Source of the DNA: Lewinellaceae bacterium
GTDB taxonomy: Bacteria > Bacteroidota > Bacteroidia > Chitinophagales > Saprospiraceae
Direction of reading: 5' to 3'
DNA: 64,000 nt
Assembly: GCA_020636045.1 (NCBI GenBank)
Contig: JACJYP010000001.1
Location: 372,001-436,000 of the forward strand
The notes under the pieces are model-generated. The model was not told the DNA's origin and made no database searches. It saw nothing but the letters and a program-made list of their open reading frames with translations. This document shows, one piece after another, positions 7,362 to 15,708 of this stretch. How positions within the stretch are numbered: position 1 is the first letter of the stretch; every line of letters begins with the position of its first letter. A program made the position numbers and the translations under genes.

Positions 7362-9929
7362 TCAAAACTCGAGTTTGAAGCGCATCCGCACACCCAGTTT
7401 CGAAATACCCGGGTGTTCCGTGTACGTCAGGCGTTTCACCAGATCGAGTCGCACGAACTTGAAGATGTTGGCGATGCCCACGCTGGCTTCCATGTACGGT
7501 TTTTTGTCGAGGGTGTAAGTGATCGTATTGCCTTCGTCGTCGACAGGGAACAGCAACAACCCGTTCTCCCGGCTCGGCCGGTTTTTCTCATCCAGGCCGC
7601 CCCAAAGCGCTTTGAGAGTGACCACTTCGCGCCATTTCAATTTGCGCAGCAGCGGCACGCGGTTGAAAAAGAACCCGCCGAAGTTGTGATAGGCATTGAT
7701 AGAGACGTACTTGTCGCTCGCGAACTCAAGGAAGTTCATGAGGTTGTACGACTCCAGTTGGTATGCGTAAGTCTGGTTGGCGCGATGGGCGATCAGCAGG
7801 GGATACGGTACCTGGCCAAAAACACGGCCGCCCTCCATCACCACGATCGACCAGCCGATCGGCGACAGGTAGAAGGTTTTTTCCGCTTTGAGCGTGACCC
7901 GGTGGTAGTTGTAGCCGCTGCCCAGGAAATTGCTGATGCCTGCGGCGTAATCAGCTGTGAAGATCGGGTATTTGTTCAGGATCGGCGTACGGTAAGTGGC
8001 TCCCTGGTAGAACTGCTCGTTGGGCGCGTAGCGCAGCGAGACGCTCAGTTCCGTGGTGTTCACCTCTTCCTGGTAAAACAATCCGTCCTGAAACTCGTAG
8101 TCGAATTTCAGCGCTCCGGCGGGGCGGTAGCGTATGTTCTGTGCACTGAATGTGTAGGAAATCCCGTCGTAATTCTCTTTCAGGTATTCCAGTCCGGCCG
8201 TACGGGTGTAGTACATCTTATTGTTCACACCGCGTTTGAACGACAGGAAGAAGTTGTCTTCCTGGACGAATTTGAGGTTTTGCCCCGGAATTTTTACATC
8301 GTCCTGGTACCATACTTTCAGCCGATGGATCGGGTACCTGATCGGGTGGGTGCTGCCGAACGCATAATACGCGGCGGCGTAACCTTTCAGTTTTTTGTCT
8401 TTGAATCCGTATGCGCCGTAAGTCTCCAGCATCAGGTGCTTGGAGAATTTGAGATTGGTGCGCCCACCCAGACGCGCCCGAAAGCCTTCCACGTCGTTGA
8501 AACTGTAAAACGTATTGGCCGGACCGATATCGAAACCTCCGATCGGCGTATATCCTTCGAAAAGGAACTTCACGGTACCCATGAAGCGGCGGAACGGCTT
8601 GTAGTTGTTGAGGCTGTCCACCATTTTATAAATACCGCGTTCGTGTGTGGAAAGGGTATCGTGCCGGTGTTCCACCCAGTAGGTTTCCGTACGGACATCG
8701 GCGTTGTCGTCCCTGAACTGGTTCACTTTTGTCCTGAATAGCGAATCGGGTAAAAACTCATTGAGCTGGTAATTGGAATACGAGGTGACTTTCCGGCCCA
8801 GCAGAGAACGCGCATTTTCACTGCGTGTCAGACCGAAATCCATAAAGATCTCGTCTTTGGTAAGCATCAGCGCGCGTCCCGATCCGGGGTTTTCCACCCA
8901 GCTGAATTCCTGGTTGATCTGCATCTCGTTCACCCAGTTGAGGTTGATATCCTTCGGGATACCCACCTCGATCTTGCGCAGGGCATAAGTAGTGTCGACG
9001 GCGATCCACAGATATCCCATGAAGCCGAGGTCGCTCTTCTGGCGCGGAGCAAAATACATGTGCGCACAGGGTGTGTTGCCGATCTTGACGGTGTCAAGGA
9101 TGTAAAAGCGGTAGATATTGGGAGAAATTGGCGACAGGGGACTTACAAAGTCGACAGTGACCAGGTTGATGGCGTTGTCGTAAAAATTTACGTCCTGGTA
9201 CATATTCTCGATCCCGCTGGAAAGCCCCTGGTTGTCGAGGTAGCCCGGCAGGGTGGAGTTGCGTTCGCCGCGGATGTATTCTTTCTCCGATTGAGGCGAC
9301 TTGCGGTAATATACATCCGACAGCGTTTCGCGGAGGAAAAAGGGAAGGCTCACATCACCCGAAACGCGATTGGTGTCTACGTTATCGAAAATGAACTGGA
9401 TCTTGCGAAAAAGGAAGTTGCTCCGCATTTTGTCGGTCACATTGTTGAGCGCGAACTGCACCTTTTCATATTTCTCGTAGTTGTAATAATCCAGCGCCTC
9501 CTTGCGGTTCATATCCTTGTGATCGATCGCCTTTCGTATCAATTCAACGGCGGGGTTGTCCCTGTTGCGGTATTTGCCGGACTTCACCACTACCTCCTTG
9601 AGATCGGTGCCGCTTTCTTCCAGGCGAATAGAGAGCTCGGTATTCCTTCCGGGGCTTACTTTCAGGTTCACGGTGTTATAACCGACCAGCGAAACGGTCA
9701 GCGCGGTAATTTCCTCTTTCGTCTCAATATAGAAATTGCCGTTGATGTCCGACACCACGCCCAGGTTAGTGCCGTCGAATTTGAGGCTTACGTATGGCAT
9801 CGGCTCGTCGTTGGAAGCATCTACGATGCGCCCGCGTACGATAGTGGTCGCTTGAGAAAAGGCGGAGGCGCAACTAAACAGAACCGAAAGCAATATCAGT
9901 TGCAGCCGCAGGCCGGGTTTTGTGTTCAT
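7362..9929 (-). CDS. DUF5686 outer membrane protein with carboxypeptidase-like regulatory domain
   Basis: About 855 residues. I chose the start at 9929 because it gives a signal peptide (MNTKPGLRLQLILLSVLFSC...AFSQ). Next comes a CarboxypepD_reg-like beta-sandwich (VRGRIVDASNDEPMPYVSLKF...LTVSLVGYNTVNL, about residues 30-105), then a DUF5686 region. The second half has alternating beta strands ending in a terminal aromatic (FKLEF) as in outer membrane barrels. The family is widespread in Bacteroidetes and its role is unclear; envelope transport or assembly is possible. It lies inside the sphingolipid island, so a role in lipid export is conceivable but unproven. Confidence 0.75.
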   Translation of the reverse strand: MNTKPGLRLQLILLSVLFSCASAFSQATTIVRGRIVDASNDEPMPYVSLKFDGTNLGVVSDINGNFYIETKEEITALTVSLVGYNTVNLKVSPGRNTELSIRLEESGTDLKEVVVKSGKYRNRDNPAVELIRKAIDHKDMNRKEALDYYNYEKYEKVQFALNNVTDKMRSNFLFRKIQFIFDNVDTNRVSGDVSLPFFLRETLSDVYYRKSPQSEKEYIRGERNSTLPGYLDNQGLSSGIENMYQDVNFYDNAINLVTVDFVSPLSPISPNIYRFYILDTVKIGNTPCAHMYFAPRQKSDLGFMGYLWIAVDTTYALRKIEVGIPKDINLNWVNEMQINQEFSWVENPGSGRALMLTKDEIFMDFGLTRSENARSLLGRKVTSYSNYQLNEFLPDSLFRTKVNQFRDDNADVRTETYWVEHRHDTLSTHERGIYKMVDSLNNYKPFRRFMGTVKFLFEGYTPIGGFDIGPANTFYSFNDVEGFRARLGGRTNLKFSKHLMLETYGAYGFKDKKLKGYAAAYYAFGSTHPIRYPIHRLKVWYQDDVKIPGQNLKFVQEDNFFLSFKRGVNNKMYYTRTAGLEYLKENYDGISYTFSAQNIRYRPAGALKFDYEFQDGLFYQEEVNTTELSVSLRYAPNEQFYQGATYRTPILNKYPIFTADYAAGISNFLGSGYNYHRVTLKAEKTFYLSPIGWSIVVMEGGRVFGQVPYPLLIAHRANQTYAYQLESYNLMNFLEFASDKYVSINAYHNFGGFFFNRVPLLRKLKWREVVTLKALWGGLDEKNRPSRENGLLLFPVDDEGNTITYTLDKKPYMEASVGIANIFKFVRLDLVKRLTYTEHPGISKLGVRMRFKLEF

Positions 9930-10208
9930 AAAATGAGTTTTGTTCGGATATGTCATTTGGTCGGAGTTTTCATGCCGGTTTGGCAGCGTTTTAAGGTTTT
10001 GATATTAGATGTCCAAACATCTTTATATCCAAAAAAGATTAATGGAATACGTACTAAAACGTGGAAGTCACGCCCGATGACAGGGTATCAGACGTATTCA
10101 GATTAAAAAGGTGGCATTTTAACAGGCCGTTTTCAGGCAGACGCCGGTATCGGTTATCAGTCGTGTCCGGATTATACATGTACGTATAAATTCGATTTTC
10201 AGATCAGT

Positions 10209-10634
10209 TTAGCTAAACACCATTTTTTTATTAAATAAAAACCCGAATAACCACACGGCAACAGCCGTTACAATTCGCGCAGGCCACGGATCCACGCCGG
10301 CGACGCCGTTGAGCAGCCATACGCCGCCTGCATTGAGCAGCATTCCGATCAGGATACCTAATACGTAATTAATTCGCATTATGTTCCCGCTTCGCTGCCT
10401 GGGATTTTTAAAAACCCACTTCCGGTGCAGCCCGAAGGCTACAAGCGCTCCTGCGCTGCGGCCGGCCAGTGTTGCCGGCACCGGCGATGCCCCTGCGTAG
10501 GTGAGCGCTACATGGAAAACCGCAAAATCGGTCGATGTAGCGATCACCGAGGTAGAGCAGTACCTGCCCATCAAACGCGCCGCCCGTTTTATCCGTTGCC
10601 AGGCGGTGCTTTCATCCAACGATAGTTCTCTCAC
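10209..10634 (-). CDS. GtrA-family membrane protein
   Basis: A 141-residue protein with four hydrophobic segments and the GtrA signature (RYCSTSVIATSTDFAVFHVAL, then NPRQRSGNIMRINYVLG, ending WLFGFLFNKKMVF). GtrA proteins are thought to help flip or present polyprenyl- or lipid-linked sugars, though the mechanism is unsettled. The start is a GTG whose GTGA overlaps the stop codon of pgpA by 4 bp, so translation is coupled to pgpA. Its place in an inositol-lipid operon suggests it handles a lipid intermediate rather than O-antigen glucose; this is inference. Confidence 0.75.
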   Translation of the reverse strand: MRELSLDESTAWQRIKRAARLMGRYCSTSVIATSTDFAVFHVALTYAGASPVPATLAGRSAGALVAFGLHRKWVFKNPRQRSGNIMRINYVLGILIGMLLNAGGVWLLNGVAGVDPWPARIVTAVAVWLFGFLFNKKMVFS

Positions 10635-11092
10635 GATGTGATGATCAGATTCAACAGTTGGAGTAAAATATTGGCATATACCCCTGCCAGTACGTCGTCG
10701 AGCACCACCCCCCAGCCACCGGGAATGGATTCCATTCGCCGGATGCCAAAAGGTTTGGCAATGTCAAAGAATCGGAATAACGCAAAGCCGACGCCGATGT
10801 TTACCAATGTCAGCGGTAAACCGACCAACGTCAGCCACATTCCGACCATCTCATCTGCAACGACGTGCCGGGGGTCTTCTCCCCACTCATCGGCAAACAC
10901 ATCTACCGCCTTTGCACACAACAAACTGAACGCAGTGATCAGCACGGTGAGGATCAGGCTGACCACCGCTTTGTCGACGGTCATCAGCGGCAGCACGAGT
11001 ACGGCGGCTACCGCCGCGCCCCAGGTGCCGGGCGCGATCGGTAGCCAGCCGGAGCCGAAGCCACTAGCTATGAGTTTGTAAAAGTTCTTCAT
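10631..11092 (-). CDS. pgpA: PgpA-like phosphatidylglycerophosphatase / phosphatidylinositol-phosphate phosphatase
   Basis: A 153-residue membrane protein with PgpA motifs: GSGWLPIAPGTWG near the N-terminus, DEMVGMWLTL in the middle and RFFDIAKPFGIRRMESIPGG followed by DDVLAG. The family removes the phosphate from phosphatidylglycerophosphate. Here the gene overlaps the end of myo-inositol-phosphate synthase by 29 bp and the GtrA gene by 4 bp. Dephosphorylation of phosphatidylinositol phosphate is therefore the more likely task, as for the PgpA homologue in the Bacteroides inositol-lipid cluster. Family call firm, substrate inferred. Confidence 0.85.
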   Translation of the reverse strand: MKNFYKLIASGFGSGWLPIAPGTWGAAVAAVLVLPLMTVDKAVVSLILTVLITAFSLLCAKAVDVFADEWGEDPRHVVADEMVGMWLTLVGLPLTLVNIGVGFALFRFFDIAKPFGIRRMESIPGGWGVVLDDVLAGVYANILLQLLNLIITS

Positions 11093-12419
11093 ATTCTTTC
11101 ACCAGGTCCTCGTAGTAATCGAGCCCCAGGTGCGTGATAAGTTCTTCGCCCATCAGGTAGCGAAGGGTGTTTTCCAGTTTGCTGAGTTGCTTGAAAATAT
11201 CGTGCTGCGCAGGCAGGCCGGGAGCCGTCTGCGGCGCTTTGAAGTAGAACGACAACCACTCCTGGATGCCCAGCATGCCTGCCCGCTGGGCAAGGTCGAG
11301 GAACAAAGCCAGGTCGAGCACGATGGGAGCGGCCAGAATAGAGTCGCGGCACAGGAAGTTGATCTTGATCTGCATCGGGTATCCCAGCCAGCCGAAGATG
11401 TCGATGTTATCCCAGCTCTCCTTGTTGTCGCCGTGCGGCGGGTAGTAGTTGATGCGTATCTTGTGATAGATGTCGCCGTAAAGTTCGGGCTGCAGGTCGG
11501 CGTTGAATATGCCGTCGAGCACGCTTCCTTTCGACACTTCTTTTGTTTTGAAGTTCTCCGGCGCATCCAGCACCGCGCCGTCGCGGTTACCGAGTATGTT
11601 GCTGGAAAACCAGCCGCGTACGCCCAATGCGCGCGAATGCAGGCCCGGCGCCACGATGGTCTTCATGAGGGTCTGGCCCGTTTTGAAATCCTTGCCGGCG
11701 ACCGGAACGCTTTTTTTGTGCGACAGCTCCACGATAGCCGGGATGTCGCAGGTCAGGTTGGGAGCGCCGTTGGCAAAGGGCACGCCGCACTGCAACGCCG
11801 CATAGGCGTAGATCATGCTCGGCGCGATGCGGGCGTCGTTGTTGCGCAGGCCTGCTTCGAATGCTTCCAATGATGCGTGCACATCGCTCGCCTCGGTATA
11901 AGCCTCCGTGGACGCGCACCATACCATGACCAGGCGGTCGCAGCCGTTGTCGGCCTTGAAGCGGCGGATGTCGTCCATAAGTTGCTCGGCCAGTTCCATT
12001 TTGGTAGCGCCGCTCTTCACGTGCGTGCCGTCGAGGTTGCGCACATATGCTTTGTCGAACACCGCCTTCATCGGGCTGATCGTCTGCAAATCATCCTTGA
12101 TGGCTTCCAGCATCGGGCGTTCGAGCACTTTGGCTTCCAGGGCCGCTTCGTACACATTATCGCTGTACACATCCCAACCGCCGAAGACGATCTGGTCGAG
12201 GTTTGCCAGCGGCGCGAAATCCTTGATCCGGGGGTTGCGGTCTTCTGTGCGTTTGCCCAGCCGGATCGTCCCCATTTGTGTCAGCGAACCGATGGGAAGG
12301 GCGATGCCCTTGCGTGCAGCGATCACGCCGGCGATAAAAGTCGTGGCCACGGCGCCCATACCCGGGGTAAGGACCCCAAGTTTGCCCGTAGCCGCCTTTA
12401 TTTTTATTTGTTTGCTCAT
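11064..12419 (-). CDS. ino1: myo-inositol-1(3)-phosphate synthase
   Basis: A 451-residue cytosolic enzyme converting glucose-6-phosphate to inositol-3-phosphate with NAD. Typical motifs are seen: GVLTPGMGAVATTFIAGV (Rossmann nucleotide loop), FGGWDVYSDNVYEAA, CASTEAY, the substrate-site stretch NGAPNLTCDIPAIVELS, VPVAGKDFKTGQT and GWFSSNILGNRDG. Length fits bacterial homologues. It supplies the headgroup precursor for the CDP-alcohol phosphotransferase and Aur1-like enzyme downstream. Located 48 bp after the DEGS-like desaturase gene on the same strand, so it is probably in the same transcript. Confidence 0.93.
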   Translation of the reverse strand: MSKQIKIKAATGKLGVLTPGMGAVATTFIAGVIAARKGIALPIGSLTQMGTIRLGKRTEDRNPRIKDFAPLANLDQIVFGGWDVYSDNVYEAALEAKVLERPMLEAIKDDLQTISPMKAVFDKAYVRNLDGTHVKSGATKMELAEQLMDDIRRFKADNGCDRLVMVWCASTEAYTEASDVHASLEAFEAGLRNNDARIAPSMIYAYAALQCGVPFANGAPNLTCDIPAIVELSHKKSVPVAGKDFKTGQTLMKTIVAPGLHSRALGVRGWFSSNILGNRDGAVLDAPENFKTKEVSKGSVLDGIFNADLQPELYGDIYHKIRINYYPPHGDNKESWDNIDIFGWLGYPMQIKINFLCRDSILAAPIVLDLALFLDLAQRAGMLGIQEWLSFYFKAPQTAPGLPAQHDIFKQLSKLENTLRYLMGEELITHLGLDYYEDLVKEYEELLQTHS

Positions 12420-12467
12420 GTCTGCAAGAATGTTTATAAGTGTAGGATTTGACTATTGAATGTCGCT

Positions 12468-13484
12468 TTATTGAAGTTCCGGTTGTTTTTCCAGCATCTG
12501 CACGTCGGGCGTGGAGTTGTCGTCGAGTTTCACTTTTCCGCGTTCGCGGCGCAGGATCCTCGAAAAAAGACCTACTTCCTGGCTAAACAGGAAGGTCAGC
12601 CACAACTTTGTATAAGACCCGTGGTATTTGAGATGGTCGTAAAATTCGGGGGCCATCTTTTTTAACTTCGGCAGATTGTGCCAGGGAATGGAGGGCATGT
12701 CGTGGTGTTCATTGTGAAAACCCACATTCAGGTTGACGGGGTTCAGCCGGCCGTAGTAGCTGTACGTCTCCTGCTCGGGGTCGAGCACGAGGTAGTGCTC
12801 CTGTATCCAGCGGGCGCCGAGCGGGTGCAGGCCCACGGAAAACATAAAACTCAGCCCCAGGAAGGCAAAGGCTTTCCAGCCAAGGAAATACACGACGGCG
12901 ATGTCGAAAGCAAACTGAACCACCACGTTGAGGATCACCCAGCGGTCGATAATCGCCGCTTCGCGGCAGCGAATGGTGCGGGCGGCCTGAAAAACGGGGA
13001 ACAACAACAACCACAGTGCTTTTCCGATGAAGTAGTTGTTGATCAGTTTGGCTTCCCAGCGCGAGGGCAGGTCTGCGTCGAGTTCATGCACCCCCTGAAA
13101 GGCGTGGTGCTTGATGTGAAAATTCTTGAATGATATGGCGCTGGGCAGGAGGGACGGCAAATTGGCCACAATGCCGGCATAAATATTCCATTTCGGCTTC
13201 CTGAAAATAAGGTTGTGCGCGGCCTCGTGGATGCATACGAACAAGGTATGGGTCGGAAAGGCGCCCACCAGCCATGCAAGGCCGATCACGAGCCACCAGT
13301 TCTGCTCGCGCAGCAGCCATGCCAGCGCGATCTGAAACAGGACGCAGGCGGCGATGATAATGGCCGTGTTGGGGTTTTTTCCGATCAGGGTTTTCACTTC
13401 GGGGTGTGCGGCAATGATCGCTTTCGTCCGGATGCGATGCGGTTCGGTTCCTTCTACATATGTGAAGTCCTGCTTATATGCCAT
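12468..13484 (-). CDS. DEGS-like sphingolipid delta-4 desaturase homologue
   Basis: A 338-residue membrane di-iron desaturase. The start at 13484 (MAYKQDFTYVEGTEPH) matches the N-terminus of eukaryotic dihydroceramide desaturases, which begin with a similar DF-W/Y-V-TDQPH pattern. Histidine boxes: HEAAH (about residues 86-90), HIKHH (123-127) and HNEHHD (257-262). Flanking stretches such as ANLPSLLPSAISFKNFHIKH, ETYSYYGRLN and NVGFHNEHHDMPSIP closely follow human DEGS1 as I remember it. It sits between the ceramide reductase and the inositol synthase genes. The likely role is insertion of a double bond in the sphingoid base; another position or an acyl substrate is possible. Confidence 0.8.
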   Translation of the reverse strand: MAYKQDFTYVEGTEPHRIRTKAIIAAHPEVKTLIGKNPNTAIIIAACVLFQIALAWLLREQNWWLVIGLAWLVGAFPTHTLFVCIHEAAHNLIFRKPKWNIYAGIVANLPSLLPSAISFKNFHIKHHAFQGVHELDADLPSRWEAKLINNYFIGKALWLLLFPVFQAARTIRCREAAIIDRWVILNVVVQFAFDIAVVYFLGWKAFAFLGLSFMFSVGLHPLGARWIQEHYLVLDPEQETYSYYGRLNPVNLNVGFHNEHHDMPSIPWHNLPKLKKMAPEFYDHLKYHGSYTKLWLTFLFSQEVGLFSRILRRERGKVKLDDNSTPDVQMLEKQPELQ

Positions 13485-13561
13485 GTTGTTCTGTTTGATG
13501 TTACAAAAATGAATATCGGTGTGTGCTGCGTGCAAGATTTTTGTCCTGAACTGCGCATTTC

Positions 13562-14548
13562 TTAAAGCCAGTTGTTGGTTTTATACCAGTGAACCGTTTC
13601 CCGCATGCCTTCGAACAGGTCGTAGCGCGGGCGGAACGGCAGATCGGCAAAAGACTCCGTCATATCGCACAGCCAGCTTTCTGCAGCCAGTTCGCCGATC
13701 TTTTCGCGGTTGAGGGGCGGCGTTTTGCCGGTAATGCTGCCTACCGATTCGGAAATAGCGGCCACGACACGTACCAGCGGAAGCGGCACTTTGACGGTGA
13801 AAGCGCGACGGCCGGAGACTTCCGATACTGCTTTCCCGACATCGTGGTTTGTGTAGGCTTTGCCATCGGTGGCCAGGTATTTTTTGCCGACTACTCCATG
13901 CTCGAGCGCGTCGTACATCAGGCTCGCCAGGTCCTCCACGTAGATAAAGCTCAGTTGCTGGGGCTTCGTCCCGATCAGGAACGCCCAGCCCTTGTATGCC
14001 AGGCGGATGGCGATGTAAATGTCTTTTTCGCGGGGTCCGAAAACGGCGCCCGGCTGCACCGCCACCCAGGGGAATCCGCTTTGTGAAGCCAGGTACGCTT
14101 CGGAGGCCAGTTTGCTCTCGCCGTAGTGGGTCACCGGGGCGGGCGGCCTCCCGGGTTTGATCCACTGGCCCGATCGCGCGGGACCCAGGGCCGCCAGACT
14201 GCTTACGTAGAGGAATTTATCGAGTGGCTGTTCGCTGCCCTGCAGCGCCTCCACGAGGCGGCGAGTATTGTCGAAGTTGCTGCTGAAATATGCTTCGCGG
14301 TTGGGCTCTTTGGTGCTTCCCGCGTTGTGGATCACATATTGAAAAGGGCCTGCGGCGGCAATTTTTTCCTGCATACCTGCCCCGTCGCGAAAATCCAGTT
14401 CCAGAAACCGGATGCGCTCATCCTGCAGCCAGCGCCGGTTGCTGGTCGGGCGAACCGCCGCCGTAACTTCCCAGTTGCGTTTCAGGGCCTCTTCCACCAA
14501 AAATCCACCGATAAACCCGCTGGCGCCGGTGATGAGTATTCTTTTCAT
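13562..14548 (-). CDS. cerR: NAD-dependent epimerase/dehydratase-type reductase (CerR-like ceramide reductase)
   Basis: A 328-residue extended short-chain dehydrogenase. The N-terminal nucleotide motif is TGASGFIGGFL and the active-site Tyr-Lys pair is in THYGESKLASEA. The start codon shares one base with the stop codon of the GNAT gene upstream (TAATG), so the two are co-translated. In Caulobacter an SDR next to spt and the GNAT-type ceramide synthase reduces the 3-keto group of keto-ceramide. The same three-gene order is seen here, so CerR is the best assignment. Without context it would only be called an NAD(P)-dependent epimerase. Confidence 0.75.
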   Translation of the reverse strand: MKRILITGASGFIGGFLVEEALKRNWEVTAAVRPTSNRRWLQDERIRFLELDFRDGAGMQEKIAAAGPFQYVIHNAGSTKEPNREAYFSSNFDNTRRLVEALQGSEQPLDKFLYVSSLAALGPARSGQWIKPGRPPAPVTHYGESKLASEAYLASQSGFPWVAVQPGAVFGPREKDIYIAIRLAYKGWAFLIGTKPQQLSFIYVEDLASLMYDALEHGVVGKKYLATDGKAYTNHDVGKAVSEVSGRRAFTVKVPLPLVRVVAAISESVGSITGKTPPLNREKIGELAAESWLCDMTESFADLPFRPRYDLFEGMRETVHWYKTNNWL

Positions 14549-15669
14549 TAAATCTCCTTTTCGTACAGGCGGTACTTGCGATACACACGTCCGCCGATGT
14601 GTTCGAGCGCCCGGTTCATCATTTCATTGTGTTCGAGTATCCAGGATGCCTCTCCACGTTTGATGCCTTTATCCAGCGAGGTTTTCATATTGCGCACGTA
14701 AAAACACACGTCGATCCCCAGCCGGCGGTATTCCTTCAAGGTGCCGAGCGCCAGTATCCGGATACTTTTGATCTTTTTCAGCCCCAGCAGCAGCTTGATA
14801 AAACCGAAGGGAAACAGGCGCCCGCGCCGGAGTTTGATCTGCACTTCGTTGACATTGGGGATCGTGAGCGAAACACCGATCACCTTGCCGTCTTTTTCGG
14901 CAAAATAGATGTAATCGGGGTCGATCACCGGCTTCAGGTCTTTCGCAATCTGCCTGATCTCGGCGTCCGTCATCGGCACGAAGCCCGTATTCTCCGTCCA
15001 GGATTCATTGTACACCGGCAGGAATTTTTCAATCTCCTCACGGTAGTATTTCATGTTGATCTTGCGGATCGCAATGCCGCGCGAGGCAAGCCGTTCTTCC
15101 AGTTTGCCAGCGAATTCCATGATGTCCTGCGGAAGTTTGCTGTCGCGCAGTTCGTAGCAGAGCAGGTCCGTGAACTTCGTAAACCCGTAGTCTTCCGCAA
15201 GGCGGTTGTAGTATTCGAAGTTATAGGGGTTCATCACGAAGGGCGGCTCGTCGAAGTTTTCCCACAACATTCCCACTACTTCATTTGTGGAAAAATTGGC
15301 AGGTCCGATCACTTTGCCAAGGCCTTCCTGTCGCAGCCATTCTGCCGCGGTATCGAACAGGCGTCGCGACACTTCGGTATCGTCGATCACGTCGAAAAAG
15401 CCGAAAAAGCCTTCATTCCGCCCGGTAAACTCGATATGGTTGTTGTTGCGGATCGCCGCGATCCGGCCGACGATCTTGCCGTCTTTTCTGGCCAGAAAGT
15501 ATTCCGCTTTGGAATGCTGCAGGAACGGCGATTTTCGCGGATTGAGCAATGCCTCCTGTTCCATGTACAGCATCGGTACATAGTTCGGGTCGCCGGCATA
15601 CAGGTCGTGCGGAAAATCGATAAACTGCCGGAGTTGTTGCTTTCCTTCAACCTTACTGATCTCGATCAT
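14548..15669 (-). CDS. bcerS: GNAT-fold acyltransferase, candidate bacterial ceramide synthase (bCerS)
   Basis: A 373-residue protein with GNAT-like features: YFLARKDGKIVGRIAAIRN in the N-terminal half and IYFAEKDGKVIGVSLTIPN in the C-terminal half, suggesting duplicated acetyltransferase folds. LALGTLKEYRRLGID resembles the acyl-CoA-binding R/QxxGxG/A region in degenerate form. Bacterial ceramide synthases described from Caulobacter belong to this type and lie beside spt. Here it is 39 bp downstream of spt and overlaps cerR. The inferred reaction is N-acylation of the SPT product. The functional name depends on gene order; the GNAT fold call is firmer. Confidence 0.72.
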   Translation of the reverse strand: MIEISKVEGKQQLRQFIDFPHDLYAGDPNYVPMLYMEQEALLNPRKSPFLQHSKAEYFLARKDGKIVGRIAAIRNNNHIEFTGRNEGFFGFFDVIDDTEVSRRLFDTAAEWLRQEGLGKVIGPANFSTNEVVGMLWENFDEPPFVMNPYNFEYYNRLAEDYGFTKFTDLLCYELRDSKLPQDIMEFAGKLEERLASRGIAIRKINMKYYREEIEKFLPVYNESWTENTGFVPMTDAEIRQIAKDLKPVIDPDYIYFAEKDGKVIGVSLTIPNVNEVQIKLRRGRLFPFGFIKLLLGLKKIKSIRILALGTLKEYRRLGIDVCFYVRNMKTSLDKGIKRGEASWILEHNEMMNRALEHIGGRVYRKYRLYEKEI

Positions 15670-15708
15670 ATGAGCCGCCAGGTTTCGTTCAAAAATTTCG
15701 ATGAAAAA

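Noticed and set aside
7323..8741. Long plus-strand ORF of 472 codons
   Set aside because: It is antisense to the DUF5686 gene, which has signal peptide, domain and barrel signatures; the plus-strand translation has none.
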